Below the pieces are notes generated by a model that worked only from the letters and a program-made list of their open reading frames with translations, was not told where the DNA came from and did not search any database. A stretch of DNA of 54,780 nucleotides from an uncultured SAR86 cluster bacterium. GTDB taxonomy: Bacteria; Pseudomonadota; Gammaproteobacteria; Magnimaribacterales; Magnimaribacteraceae. Made by a program: the position numbers and the translations under genes. The stretch is taken from contig CACNCK010000003.1 in assembly GCA_902618945.1 (NCBI GenBank), forward strand, positions 88,252 to 143,031, in the 5' to 3' direction. Of this stretch, positions 44,546 through 52,997 are shown piece by piece; the stretch's first letter is position 1; each line of letters starts with the position of its first letter.

Positions 44546-44731
44546 ATCGTGCCCTCCAGTTTTCGTATCGATTTCGTACATATATCTTTCGATATACACC
44601 CTTCTCAACGCGTTCCTTCGGTAGATATTCGGTCTCGTTCCCTTTCGGTACTTGCTTGCCTTTCTTTGATCAAAGAAAGAGGTTTTCCTATCTTCCTACT
44701 TCCGTCTTAACCTGCAGATTAAGATGAACGT
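44546..44731 (-). ncRNA. Long structured 5' leader RNA of the YRGV gene
   Basis: About 185 bases of predicted leader. Visible hairpins: the perfect 20-base palindrome CTTTCTTTGATCAAAGAAAG (44660-44679); TATATC/GATATA (44581-44596) closing a GAAA tetraloop on the minus strand; CC-GAAA-GG at 44641-44648; and CTTAA/TTAAG (44706-44723). GNRA tetraloops and purine-rich joins look like a folded RNA. Leader element or independent small RNA cannot be told apart. Confidence 0.5.
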
Positions 44732-44737
44732 GCCTGC

Positions 44738-44766
44738 ATTGTAGTATAAATATAATCAATGTACAA
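44738..44766 (-). promoter_or_regulatory. Sigma-70-type promoter for the YRGV leader
   Basis: On the minus strand TTGTAC (44766-44761) and TACAAT (44743-44738) are separated by exactly 17 bases, placing the transcript start near 44731. Confidence 0.65.
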
Positions 44767-44830
44767 ACTTTTTTGGCATCATTAAAATCTATATAACTAA
44801 GTTTTATTTCTGTATAAACTCCTTCAGGAC

Positions 44831-45226
44831 CTACTTTATAGAACTAAAGAATCTCGCATTTGAGTGAATATATGCATCTGGATTGGGGTGTTTGGACCAA
44901 ACTTCTTCCCATTCTGGATCAACATCTAAATTATTAAAGAATGCATCTCTGTCTTCACGACTACTGTACTTCGCTACCCATGTGACATTTGGCTGACCAT
45001 TGGGAGATACAATAGGATTGGTACCTTCCACGATAGCCTCATCACCCCTACTTACCCAAAAATCTATTATTTCAATTCTTTCTTCTCCGTAAGGCATGAA
45101 GTGGTTTTCGGCCCAATAAACATATGCTTCGAAAAATTCTTCTTCAATTGTGTAATCTCTTATCTCATAGACAGCAGACTTTAAATTGAATGACAAAATT
45201 AGCCCTGTAATTAAAAATATTTTCAT
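44831..45226 (-). CDS. Secreted NIPSNAP-like protein
   Basis: 131 residues with a signal peptide (residues 1-18, ending LKSA). The mature protein starts VYEIRDYTI, the typical first strand of the NIPSNAP/dimeric alpha-beta barrel family, followed by WVSRGDEAIVEGTNP and VTWVAKYSSREDRDAFFNNL. NIPSNAP-fold proteins are usually small and of unknown catalytic role. It stands alone between the YRGV leader and the DUF885 gene. Confidence 0.7.
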   Translation of the reverse strand: MKIFLITGLILSFNLKSAVYEIRDYTIEEEFFEAYVYWAENHFMPYGEERIEIIDFWVSRGDEAIVEGTNPIVSPNGQPNVTWVAKYSSREDRDAFFNNLDVDPEWEEVWSKHPNPDAYIHSNARFFSSIK

Positions 45227-45374
45227 TATTTTCTCCAGTTATAAGAACAAAAACTAATTTCTATTCTAACGCTAGTTATTAAGTTTCTTCATAAAATAGA
45301 AATATTTTCTAATTTTAATTAGAATTACGTAGTGCCCAGAGAAGCATATTAGTTAAAATCCTTTTGGTAAATTT

Positions 45375-47204
45375 ATGAAAAAAATAGTCCTGAGTGTAGG
45401 AATTTTATTAGCTGTCCTTTTGATAAGTTCTTGTCTGTACCTGATGAACTTATATTCACAAAAACCTTTTTCGATAGATCACTATTTAACAAAAGATTTA
45501 ATTGAGAAAATTACTGACTCGCCGGAATATATGACTAATCTTGGTGTGTTTGATAATTTTGGTTTCATCTTTAGGCATAACGAAAGGCTATCAGTGCAAA
45601 CCTCTGATAAAAGAAGTGAGGATTACAAGCACAATCTAAACCGCTTAAAGATTTTGCAAAGTTTTGACAAAAGCAAACTAAGCAAAAGTCAAAAGATTAC
45701 TCAAAAGATAGCTATATTTGACACTCAAAATGATATTGAAGCTTATGAGCGCTTTAAATATCACTCGTATCCATTCAATCAAATAAGCGGCAATCATCTT
45801 AACTTGGTAGAGTTTATGACTGATACACATCCTATGAAAACTTTAAAAGATGCACGCAACTATATAGATAGGGTTGAAATGTTTGATGAAGTTCTAATTG
45901 AAAACCTAAGCTGGTTAAAAGCACAAAAAGAGCAAGAAATTTTTCTTCCAAAATTTGTTATGGATCATGTCATTGGACAGCTTGAGGAGCTGATTAGCTA
46001 CGAAGACTCCAACAACCCCTTAATGCAAATATTTATAAAAAAAATTGACAATATTGGAATAATTGAAGGCGAAAGAACTAAGCTAATAAATGAATTAAGT
46101 GAAGCTATCAAAGTTAATGTTAAGCCGGGCTATCAATCAATTCTCAGTTTTATGATTGAGAACTATAAATATGCTAATCCATATCATGGTGTCTGGTCAT
46201 TGCCTGATGGTGATGATTTCTATGCTCTCAGACTCAGAACTTATACAACAACCGACTACTCGGCAGCAGAAATTCATGAAATTGGCTTGCAAGAAGTAGA
46301 AAGAATTGGAAACAGGATGAAAGAAATTTTCATAGAGCTTGGTTATGAAGTTAATAAGCCAATCGGAGAGATGATGAGTGATCTTAATGAAAATCCAGAA
46401 TTTTTATATGAGGATACGCCTGATAGAAAAGAGATAGTTATTAAAGACTATAATCAAATGGTTAAAGAGGCAGAACAAGACGTAAAGCCTTACTTTTTCA
46501 ATTTTCCAGAAAGCCCAGTAGAAGTAAGGGCGGTGCCTGAGTACTCAGAAAAGACCGCTGCAGGGGGTTATTATCAGTCACCCAGTTTGGATGGTTCGCG
46601 ACCTGGAGTCTTCTATGCAAATCTCTATGACATAAAGCAAACACCAAAGTTTGGAATGAGAACATTAACATTTCATGAGGCCGTACCCGGACATCACTTC
46701 CAAATAGCATTGAATTTGGAAAATGATGAACTAACTTTGTATAGACGTCTTGGATACAGAACTTCAGCTTATACTGAGGGCTGGGCTCTTTATGCTGAAC
46801 AATTAGGAGTTGAAGTAGGGATGACTAAAAGTCTCTATGATGAGTTGGGAGTGCTTCAAAGTGAAATGTTCAGGGCTAACAGATTGGTAGTAGATACTGG
46901 CTTACATTACAAAAAATGGACTAGGGAAAAAGCTATGGAGTATATGAAAAAAGTAACCGGTATGTCTGATACTGAGGTGAGGGTTGAGATTGAAAGATAT
47001 ATTGTTTGGCCTGGACAAGCAACCAGTTACAAGATGGGTATGATAAAAATCTTAGATTTAAGGGATAAGGCCATGAAAGAACTGGGTGCAAAATTTGATC
47101 TCAGAAAATTTCATTCAATAGTTTTAGATCAAGGCATAGTCCCTTTATTTATCCTAGATGATTTAATAGATGAATGGATAAATGAAGAGAAAACTGTCAA
47201 TTAG
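45375..47204 (+). CDS. DUF885 family metallopeptidase-like lipoprotein
   Basis: 609 residues. The N-terminus MKKIVLSVGILLAVLLISSC is a lipoprotein signal with Cys20. The DUF885 metal-site signature is near residue 434: TFHEAVPGHHFQ, followed by YTEGWALYAEQLG near residue 465, which together resemble a gluzincin HExxH plus downstream Glu. Members are predicted periplasmic peptidases or carboxypeptidases. No neighbours share its strand, so it is a single-gene unit. Confidence 0.88.
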   Translation: MKKIVLSVGILLAVLLISSCLYLMNLYSQKPFSIDHYLTKDLIEKITDSPEYMTNLGVFDNFGFIFRHNERLSVQTSDKRSEDYKHNLNRLKILQSFDKSKLSKSQKITQKIAIFDTQNDIEAYERFKYHSYPFNQISGNHLNLVEFMTDTHPMKTLKDARNYIDRVEMFDEVLIENLSWLKAQKEQEIFLPKFVMDHVIGQLEELISYEDSNNPLMQIFIKKIDNIGIIEGERTKLINELSEAIKVNVKPGYQSILSFMIENYKYANPYHGVWSLPDGDDFYALRLRTYTTTDYSAAEIHEIGLQEVERIGNRMKEIFIELGYEVNKPIGEMMSDLNENPEFLYEDTPDRKEIVIKDYNQMVKEAEQDVKPYFFNFPESPVEVRAVPEYSEKTAAGGYYQSPSLDGSRPGVFYANLYDIKQTPKFGMRTLTFHEAVPGHHFQIALNLENDELTLYRRLGYRTSAYTEGWALYAEQLGVEVGMTKSLYDELGVLQSEMFRANRLVVDTGLHYKKWTREKAMEYMKKVTGMSDTEVRVEIERYIVWPGQATSYKMGMIKILDLRDKAMKELGAKFDLRKFHSIVLDQGIVPLFILDDLIDEWINEEKTVN

Positions 47205-47272
47205 CTTTTAATTCAAAAAAACTGAGCCACTAGGCATATTTAGTATTTATGAGAAATTATTTAAATAACTGA

Positions 47273-47677
47273 TTAGGCTGAGTGACAAGAGTCACATTCA
47301 AGTTTTCGGCAAAGTTTATAATTTTTATAATGCGCAAAAACAATAAGTGATGCTCCGATAGTAGTAAATAATTTCTCTCCGAACTCACCCCAAATAGCTG
47401 TGCCAATAGTTACAGCAAAAATTAAAGCAATGATCCCGAGCAGTCCAGTGACAAAAAAGCTTAATTTTGAATGATTTTTCATTCCTCTAAAGAGAGCATA
47501 AAGGCTTACTGGTATTGCAAGTAACAATAGCAGGTAATGTATCAATTCATTATTATATGAAAGCGTTACGTAACCTGAAAACAAAACTAACAATATAGGT
47601 ACCAACAGACAATGAGCCAAACAAATAAGCGATAGGCTAATAGCTGTTTTATCCGAATATTCTTGTGTAACTTTCAT
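47273..47677 (-). CDS. MerC-domain membrane protein
   Basis: 134 residues, four hydrophobic helices. The first helix holds LSLICLAHCLLVPI with the paired cysteines and histidine of MerC, and the C-terminus ends with a Cys/His tail (CRKLECDSCHSA). MerC proteins carry mercuric or other soft metal ions across the inner membrane, though chromosomal copies without a mer operon, as here, may have another role. Confidence 0.82.
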   Translation of the reverse strand: MKVTQEYSDKTAISLSLICLAHCLLVPILLVLFSGYVTLSYNNELIHYLLLLLAIPVSLYALFRGMKNHSKLSFFVTGLLGIIALIFAVTIGTAIWGEFGEKLFTTIGASLIVFAHYKNYKLCRKLECDSCHSA

Positions 47678-47747
47678 TATGTTTTGAGGACGTTGAACTT
47701 TAAATTATTAAATCTAATAATACAAATTTTAATTTTTTAAATTTTTA

Positions 47748-48269
47748 CTAAACAATGTTGCTATCAATGAGAACAGCGATTAATAATGCTGGTTCAGTAC
47801 CATTATTTACCCAAGCGTGATTTGTGCCTCTTTGAACAACAACATCATGCGGTTGGAGAGCCACCTCTTCTTCATCCAAAATCAGAGTGACATCCCCTTT
47901 GAGGAGAATAATATAATCAATCGTATGTGTCTCGTGCATTGCTGCATTTCGAGAGGTATCAACCCTATGATGAGCTGCTCCCATTTTCTCAAAAGCCTCT
48001 GCGGTAGCCGCCTCTATAACATCCTGAGGAACTCCTTCTGGAATTGGATTAATCTGAAAATATCTGAATTTTGTTCCACCTTTAACGGGCGATAACATAA
48101 TATCTATGTCTGCTCTGTCATTATCTGACTTGGTTTCGAACCCAGATCCGTCAGTATTCCAGATTTCAAATAATCCTCCAGCATCCTCTCCCAGGGATCG
48201 GGCAGGAGGTCCGTCTATTGAAATGATGGATTTACCATTTTCATTGTGGCCAGTAATTATTCGTCTCAT
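47748..48269 (-). CDS. Cupin-domain protein
   Basis: 173 residues. A single cupin barrel at the C-terminus: motif 1 HETHTIDYIILLKGDVTLIL near residue 113 with metal-type His/Glu, motif 2 PHDVVVQRGTNHAWVNNG near residue 140. The N-terminal part (TGHNENGKSIISIDGPP) is typical of cupins found in aromatic or ring-compound catabolism. It follows the dienelactone hydrolase-like gene by 19 bases and probably shares its transcript. Confidence 0.85.
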   Translation of the reverse strand: MRRIITGHNENGKSIISIDGPPARSLGEDAGGLFEIWNTDGSGFETKSDNDRADIDIMLSPVKGGTKFRYFQINPIPEGVPQDVIEAATAEAFEKMGAAHHRVDTSRNAAMHETHTIDYIILLKGDVTLILDEEEVALQPHDVVVQRGTNHAWVNNGTEPALLIAVLIDSNIV

Positions 48270-48288
48270 TTTATTCTCCCTTTTATAT

Positions 48289-49215
48289 TTATTGACTATG
48301 TTCTAAAAGAAACTGAATGGAGTCTTTCATAGATGATCTCCTTGCTTGCCAGTTACAGCCCAAATGAGCCCCTATCTTTGCCTTATCTTTAAATAATTTT
48401 GTTCTCTCATGCGGCTCATTCATCATAGTTTTTTTTCCTTTATCATCTTGATGATAGTGTGTGCCATCTTTTCCGACTATTGTATGTCTTCTCCCAACTG
48501 CTATTGCATTAGGCACGAATACTACTGGATCTACAGAATCAAAAGAGTGATGACTATCTTCATAAACAATTGTCTTACTATTCCCTCCATTCTCATTAAT
48601 GGCTGGAGATAATTCTTCTATCAGAATAGATGGAGTGTAATCATCATCTTTACCAATCAGAGTTAAAATAGGTGCATTGCTCCAACGCATTTCCTCAGGC
48701 CACATAAAGGCACCGGGATAAAATGCCAAGTGCCCAGCAAATCTTTCTCCTGACGCTGCTAATTTTTCAGCCAAAGGCTCCCAGGCTGAATAAATAGCTG
48801 CACTCCCACCAAGACTCCATCCAGCAATGTAGATTTGATTAGAATCTATATCAGGATGATCGGATAAAAGTTTCAGCGCATTAAAACAATCAGCCAGAAC
48901 TGTAGCTAAAGTTACTTGTATTTGATCCTCCACAATAGAGATAACACCTCTAGCGTCAAAACTATTTACTCGAAATACTGCAAAGCCATTATTAAGAAAG
49001 TTTACTGAGTGCTCATGGTGATGTCCTCTCCAACCCATACTGCCATGCATACATATAACAAGAGGATACTTTTCTTTCTTTTGCTCGGGAAAGATAAGAG
49101 ATCCGTACATCTGTTGCTCTTCAGAAGGCTTGCTATTCAAAATATGAAAGAATTCAAATGGATTAGATGACTTGTAAGCGATTACACCCTCATCACCTGA
49201 TTGAAATCTATGCAT
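48289..49215 (-). CDS. Dienelactone hydrolase family protein
   Basis: 308 residues of alpha/beta-hydrolase fold. Oxyanion segment VICMHGSMGWRGHHHEH, nucleophile Ser in IYIAGWSLGGSAAIYSA near residue 147, acid in LIGKDDDYTP, and His in YEDSHHSFDS. The layout fits the dienelactone hydrolase/prolyl-oligopeptidase-like group. Substrate unknown. It is spaced 5 bases from the 2OG-oxygenase gene and precedes the cupin gene, a small catabolic-looking set. Confidence 0.85.
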   Translation of the reverse strand: MHRFQSGDEGVIAYKSSNPFEFFHILNSKPSEEQQMYGSLIFPEQKKEKYPLVICMHGSMGWRGHHHEHSVNFLNNGFAVFRVNSFDARGVISIVEDQIQVTLATVLADCFNALKLLSDHPDIDSNQIYIAGWSLGGSAAIYSAWEPLAEKLAASGERFAGHLAFYPGAFMWPEEMRWSNAPILTLIGKDDDYTPSILIEELSPAINENGGNSKTIVYEDSHHSFDSVDPVVFVPNAIAVGRRHTIVGKDGTHYHQDDKGKKTMMNEPHERTKLFKDKAKIGAHLGCNWQARRSSMKDSIQFLLEHSQ

Positions 49216-49220
49216 CTTTT

Positions 49221-50432
49221 CTAGTCTAATCGTTTCTTAAAACGTTCTCCGCGTTCTTTTGCAAATTTAAAGGCAGCTTGTGTTTCGGCCTTAACCTCAT
49301 CATTTTGTTTTTGACGTAATTCAGCATATTCGTCCGCCCACCAACGCCTAGTTACCTGCGGAAAGGTCCCCATACGATTTACGCTAGCATTTGCACCTCT
49401 GTCTCGTCCAGATTCGTAGCCTGCCGCCCCTAAAGAATCAGCCTCAGATTTACCAAAAGGAATCAGATCTCCTTCCATTTTGGGCAATAAAAAATAAGGC
49501 ATAGAAACTCTAGTTTCTCCTTCGGGTATCAAGGTTGTATTAACACGGTGCAAGGTAGCTGAATATCTTCCTTCGCTGAGGTGCATTAAAGTTCCACCGG
49601 TATTTACGATAACTGACCCCGGAATAACAGGTACGTGATATTCACCAGGTGCTGTTTGACAAGTAACAGGAGCATCGATCCATTGCCCTTCTCCTGCTAC
49701 AACTTGTAATCCAGGACGATCATTGATCAGCAGAGCTATAAACGGGGGCCCATCTATATGAGCACCTACTTTATCACTTGTGAATTTTTGATACTCTTTT
49801 CTTACATTTTCCCGATCCTTTTCGGCAAAAGCGTGAAGACTAAAATTATGATTAAGACTCGCAGCCAGATCCGGATCGTCAAAGTCAAAATATTCATGGA
49901 ATGAGTCAACACTTTCCCCTAAAGACTCAACAATGGCCTCCCCTAGCTCATGAGTGAGGCGGTGATAGCAATCATTGAGCTCATCTATTAAAGGTTTAAA
50001 GCCAGGTAATGACTCGTCTTCAGGCCACGTATTTGGTCCACGAAACAGTCGGCGGTGAATTGGTTGAGATTTATCATCGTAGTCACATAATGATTCTTGT
50101 TCGAATCCATACTGAAAAGCTTCTATAACTTGACCGAAACCACTATCAGCAGGAGTAGGCAAGCTGTAGCCTCGAAAATAAGGCGTATTGGAAATATGAG
50201 CAGTTTTCTTTAATTCCATTGGTGAATCGAAAAAACTACGCACTTCTCGAAATGCACGTTTTTGAAATTCATCCGTCAATCCAGGTGCATTAGTAAGAAC
50301 CATAAATCCAAATTCAGATAACGCGTAAGACAAGTCCTTAAAAAACTTTTCTGGGTTTGTCCCACGATCAAGCCAATCAACTTTAGGTAGCTCAAGACTT
50401 GCGGCTTTACCATCTATGTTTTCTTTCATCAC
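49221..50432 (-). CDS. Isopenicillin-N-synthase-family 2OG-Fe(II) oxygenase
   Basis: 403 residues. N-terminal DIOX_N-like domain (LPKVDWLDRG, FGFMVLTNAPGL, REVRSFFDSPMELKKTAH), then the double-stranded beta-helix with iron ligands HxD in GAHIDGPPF near residue 225 and His in SATLHRVNTT near residue 285, and the 2OG-binding Arg in RVSMPYF. This family oxidises small molecules. It heads the cupin-hydrolase set. About 60 extra C-terminal residues beyond the core are charged and helical. Confidence 0.87.
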   Translation of the reverse strand: MMKENIDGKAASLELPKVDWLDRGTNPEKFFKDLSYALSEFGFMVLTNAPGLTDEFQKRAFREVRSFFDSPMELKKTAHISNTPYFRGYSLPTPADSGFGQVIEAFQYGFEQESLCDYDDKSQPIHRRLFRGPNTWPEDESLPGFKPLIDELNDCYHRLTHELGEAIVESLGESVDSFHEYFDFDDPDLAASLNHNFSLHAFAEKDRENVRKEYQKFTSDKVGAHIDGPPFIALLINDRPGLQVVAGEGQWIDAPVTCQTAPGEYHVPVIPGSVIVNTGGTLMHLSEGRYSATLHRVNTTLIPEGETRVSMPYFLLPKMEGDLIPFGKSEADSLGAAGYESGRDRGANASVNRMGTFPQVTRRWWADEYAELRQKQNDEVKAETQAAFKFAKERGERFKKRLD

Positions 50433-50464
50433 CTCATCTCCCCCAGACTCAAATATGGTCTATT

Positions 50465-51262
50465 TCATCCATATTTCTTTATTAAGTTTATAGCCCATTT
50501 CCTTACATTTGGATTTTTTTCAATATCCAGAATGAATTCTTGGCCAAATCCTCTGTAAAAAACTGTTGATTCATCTTCATTCTCCCACTTCATTCTATTT
50601 AAAAAAAGGTCTTTTGAATCTTTAAAATATTTGGAGGGTAACTTCCATCTAGATCTAGTTTTATTTTTTTCAGTCAGAATTAAATCTGTATGAGTATATC
50701 TAAATAATCCATGGCCTCGGTCAAAAATTTTTCTTTTATTAAGTTCCAATCGTTTCTTAGCTATGTAAATTGTATTATTAGAAAACCTGGAGGTGTCTCC
50801 ATATCCATGAGGGTGTTGAATATTATTCTCACGAAGATAACTTTTAATTTTTTTTGACCCTTCTATGATTTTATCTATTTGCAACCAGCCAAATAAATGA
50901 TGCAAATCTCTGCCATCTGCAGAGAAATTTTTAAACCATCCAAAAAATAAAAACACATCTCCAGGACCTACATGATTATTCTTTAATTCAGTCTGAGATG
51001 AGCTGGCTTGTCCAAAAATACCTATTCTTTCGTTGAGCAACGGATCATAATGACAATAATCCGTATCCTTCACTTTAGCCGAGACCTCTTTCAATAAATC
51101 AGAACCTGATATGCCATTAAAATCCAGGTCTTTATATTTTTTTGGTGAACAATGATTTTGGGGGATAGGTATTGAAAAAAAGCTTCCGTCATTAAATATA
51201 GGTGAAGCACTACCACCCGCTTTTGAGTCAAAACCCTTTCTACTTAATATTAATCTCCTCAA
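50465..51262 (-). CDS. Nmad3 (nucleotide modification associated domain 3) protein
   Basis: 265 residues covering one Nmad3 domain: N-terminal LILSRKGFDSKAGGSASPIF, HYDPLLNERIGIFGQASSS, GDVFLFFGWFK near residue 102, HHLFGWLQIDKII, NTIYIAKKRLEL, RSRWKLPSKYF and the C-terminal FGQEFILDIEKNPNVRKWAI. The family was defined by association with DNA or RNA base-modification and conflict genes; its biochemical activity is not known to me. It lies next to an accessory array of unrecognised minus-strand genes. Start ATG 51262. Confidence 0.85.
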   Translation of the reverse strand: MRRLILSRKGFDSKAGGSASPIFNDGSFFSIPIPQNHCSPKKYKDLDFNGISGSDLLKEVSAKVKDTDYCHYDPLLNERIGIFGQASSSQTELKNNHVGPGDVFLFFGWFKNFSADGRDLHHLFGWLQIDKIIEGSKKIKSYLRENNIQHPHGYGDTSRFSNNTIYIAKKRLELNKRKIFDRGHGLFRYTHTDLILTEKNKTRSRWKLPSKYFKDSKDLFLNRMKWENEDESTVFYRGFGQEFILDIEKNPNVRKWAINLIKKYG

Positions 51263-51279
51263 CTATCCTTTATTTATAG

Positions 51280-51639
51280 TTAACCAAAGCCAATAGAACA
51301 GAAACCAGAATATATAATCAACATTCCATCATCAATCGTACTTAGTCTCCCTTCTACACCCATATCTCCTCCAACGAGATAAACTGTTCCTTTGTCGGTT
51401 TCGCCTGCTCTAAAAATTTCCTGTGTATCCAGATTGGCCAAAAGTGAGTTTTCCATAGGTAGTGATAAACCATCACCAAATATGTCGCATATATCTTCAT
51501 AGCCAGCGGTGCCAATCCAGGCTCCAGAGTAAATATCATAGGCCTCACCAGACATAAAGCTACAACTTACGGTTGCTGCCTTGATGTTGGGCGATAAAAA
51601 TAAAGCTAAAAAGATTAACTGTATTAAATAATTTTTCAT
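51280..51639 (-). CDS. Small secreted protein of unknown function
   Basis: 119 residues from ATG 51639, chosen because GGGAG lies 7 bases upstream; an in-frame start at 51684 would bury the signal peptide. Signal peptide residues 1-20 (ending NIKA), then a mature domain with Cys, Gly and Asp-rich loops (SGEAYDIYSGAWIGTAGYED, FRAGETDKGTVYLVGGDMG) and a terminal FCSIGFG. I do not recognise it. A Fur-box-like sequence lies about 100 bases upstream. Confidence 0.65.
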   Translation of the reverse strand: MKNYLIQLIFLALFLSPNIKAATVSCSFMSGEAYDIYSGAWIGTAGYEDICDIFGDGLSLPMENSLLANLDTQEIFRAGETDKGTVYLVGGDMGVEGRLSTIDDGMLIIYSGFCSIGFG

Positions 51640-51740
51640 ACAAGTCTCCCAGTGTGATTCAATTTTAAGAATAGAGATTATCACTAATAATTAACTGCGT
51701 CATTTTATGAAAAAATTGTAAAAAATTAATTCTTCAGTTA

Positions 51741-51759
51741 ATGACAAATTATCATTATC
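51741..51759. promoter_or_regulatory. Fur-box-like sequence
   Basis: ATGACAAATTATCATTATC matches 13 of 19 positions of GATAATGATTATCATTATC; read on the minus strand it contains two direct GATAAT hexamers. It lies in the 153-base gap upstream of the small secreted protein. The surrounding gap also holds an inverted ATTAACTG (51690-51697) / CAGTTAAT (51735-51742) pair. Confidence 0.4.
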
Positions 51760-51792
51760 TATACTGAAATAACTGATATTAGTGAAAGTGAA

Positions 51793-52197
51793 CTATTCCT
51801 CAGTTACTGATTGTTTAAGAGTAAATATTAAAACAGTACTTTGAATTAAAAACATTGTAGAAAACATAAAGACATTAAGTGGGATCCCAATTATCAATGG
51901 CTCAGGTACGCCCTCACCGGTTGCAGCTCCTCCATAAAGTGACATAGTTGCAGCTGAAAAAACAAAGCCTAAATGTATACAAAGACTAAGAAATGCAGGC
52001 AATAACTTGTTTTTTTTCACCCATAACAAATATATGCCTAAACAAAAGATAAGGAAATTGGTTGAAAGTCTCCATACTTCATGAACTCGCGCGTGTTCAT
52101 CCCAGTCAGGGTTAAATAAGTGGCTTGAACCTATATCAACTATTATTGGAACTATTCCTCCAACAATTAAGCAGAGAGTAGTTATATATTTGCCCAT
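51793..52197 (-). CDS. Four-helix membrane protein of unknown function
   Basis: 134 residues with four hydrophobic helices (about 5-22, 45-61, 68-86 and 102-125) and short loops; a DWDEHARVHEVWRLSTN loop after the first helix is the only distinctive polar stretch and may bind something. I do not recognise the family. ATG 52197 lies 20 bases after the 54-bp palindromic repeat A, so this gene directly follows a repeat in the transcription direction. Confidence 0.7.
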   Translation of the reverse strand: MGKYITTLCLIVGGIVPIIVDIGSSHLFNPDWDEHARVHEVWRLSTNFLIFCLGIYLLWVKKNKLLPAFLSLCIHLGFVFSAATMSLYGGAATGEGVPEPLIIGIPLNVFMFSTMFLIQSTVLIFTLKQSVTEE

Positions 52198-52216
52198 CTA
52201 TTTAACTTTGTAATCT

Positions 52217-52270
52217 AATTCTCTGTTCAAACTTACTCCCCCGTAACGGACTAAGTTTAATCGGTCGTTT
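52217..52270. repeat. 54-bp imperfect palindromic repeat, copy A
   Basis: Arms of 19 bases around a 16-base centre (CTCCCCCGTAACGGAC at 52236-52251). Against the consensus arms AAATCACTGTTTAAACTTA and TAAGTTTAAACAGTGATTT it matches 16 of 19 and 15 of 19. It lies between the 223-residue protein gene and the four-helix gene, both on the minus strand. Confidence 0.75.
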
Positions 52271-52325
52271 GTTTTCCACTATTTCTGTGGTGTTAGAAAG
52301 ATTTTGAATTTTTTGCATGAATTAC

Positions 52326-52997
52326 TCATATGACCTCTTTGATTTCTAGCATCTTATTATGAAGTTCTGAAATATAACCTAAGATTTCTGGAACTAATTC
52401 AAGTTTGCTGTTGTCATCTTTTCTGTAATAGAAAACCTCAACACCATTGTATTCAATACTTATTGGGTAATTACTCAAAATCATAGTTTGTAAGTTTATG
52501 TTTTTAAAAATATCTATTATTTTCTTCTCATCATCTTCATCACATTTGCCAGGAATTTCTAATAAATATTTTTCATCAAAACTTTCATTTATATGAATTG
52601 TCTTCTTGAGATTCAAAAAAAAGTTTTTTGGTTTTAATATAAATGGTGGTAATGACTTGTCCTGGATTTTATATGAAAAGACCCAAGTATGATCAACTCT
52701 TGTGGGTTTTCGTCCAATCGCCCATTTAAAAATTAAAAGACTTTCATTTAATTCCGATTTTATTGGAAATGCTAAAGTGCCTTTATTTAAAGACTTTCTT
52801 GAAGGTATGTGAATATTATTTTTGAATGTATAAGGGGGTTTTAATTTTTCAATAACCAAACCTTTGGATTTGAATATTTTATCAATTTTTTTAAGTTCTT
52901 TACGATCATAAAGAATTCCAAAAAGTATGAGAACAATGCAAATTAAAAATAATAATCCTATTTGAAGCGGAGTAAGTATATCCAGAATATCTGGCAT
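52326..52997 (-). CDS. Membrane-anchored protein of unknown function, 223 residues
   Basis: One N-terminal hydrophobic helix (about residues 12-29), then a charged Lys/Ile-rich soluble domain predicted to lie in the cytoplasm. No motif is recognised. Several aromatic-rich stretches (HTWVFSYKIQDKSLPPFIL) suggest a mixed alpha/beta fold. It starts at ATG 52997, just after a tract of four aaaatatt repeats, and is one of the gene-cassette-like units bounded by the 54-bp repeats A and B. Confidence 0.6.
   Translation of the reverse strand: MPDILDILTPLQIGLLFLICIVLILFGILYDRKELKKIDKIFKSKGLVIEKLKPPYTFKNNIHIPSRKSLNKGTLAFPIKSELNESLLIFKWAIGRKPTRVDHTWVFSYKIQDKSLPPFILKPKNFFLNLKKTIHINESFDEKYLLEIPGKCDEDDEKKIIDIFKNINLQTMILSNYPISIEYNGVEVFYYRKDDNSKLELVPEILGYISELHNKMLEIKEVI

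Noticed and set aside
44546-44608. YRGV protein starting at 44608
   Set aside because: No ribosome-binding site is present there and the extra residues come from the structured leader; GGAGGG supports 44545.
49221-50432. TET/JBP-type base oxygenase working with the adjacent Nmad3 gene
   Set aside because: The oxygenase matches the small-molecule isopenicillin-N-synthase family and sits with a hydrolase and cupin, so a DNA role is not supported.
51786-51822. A fourth copy of the 54-bp repeat
   Set aside because: GAACTATTCCTCAGTTACTGATT resembles part of the repeat but needs gaps and lies inside the coding end of the four-helix protein; similarity may be chance.
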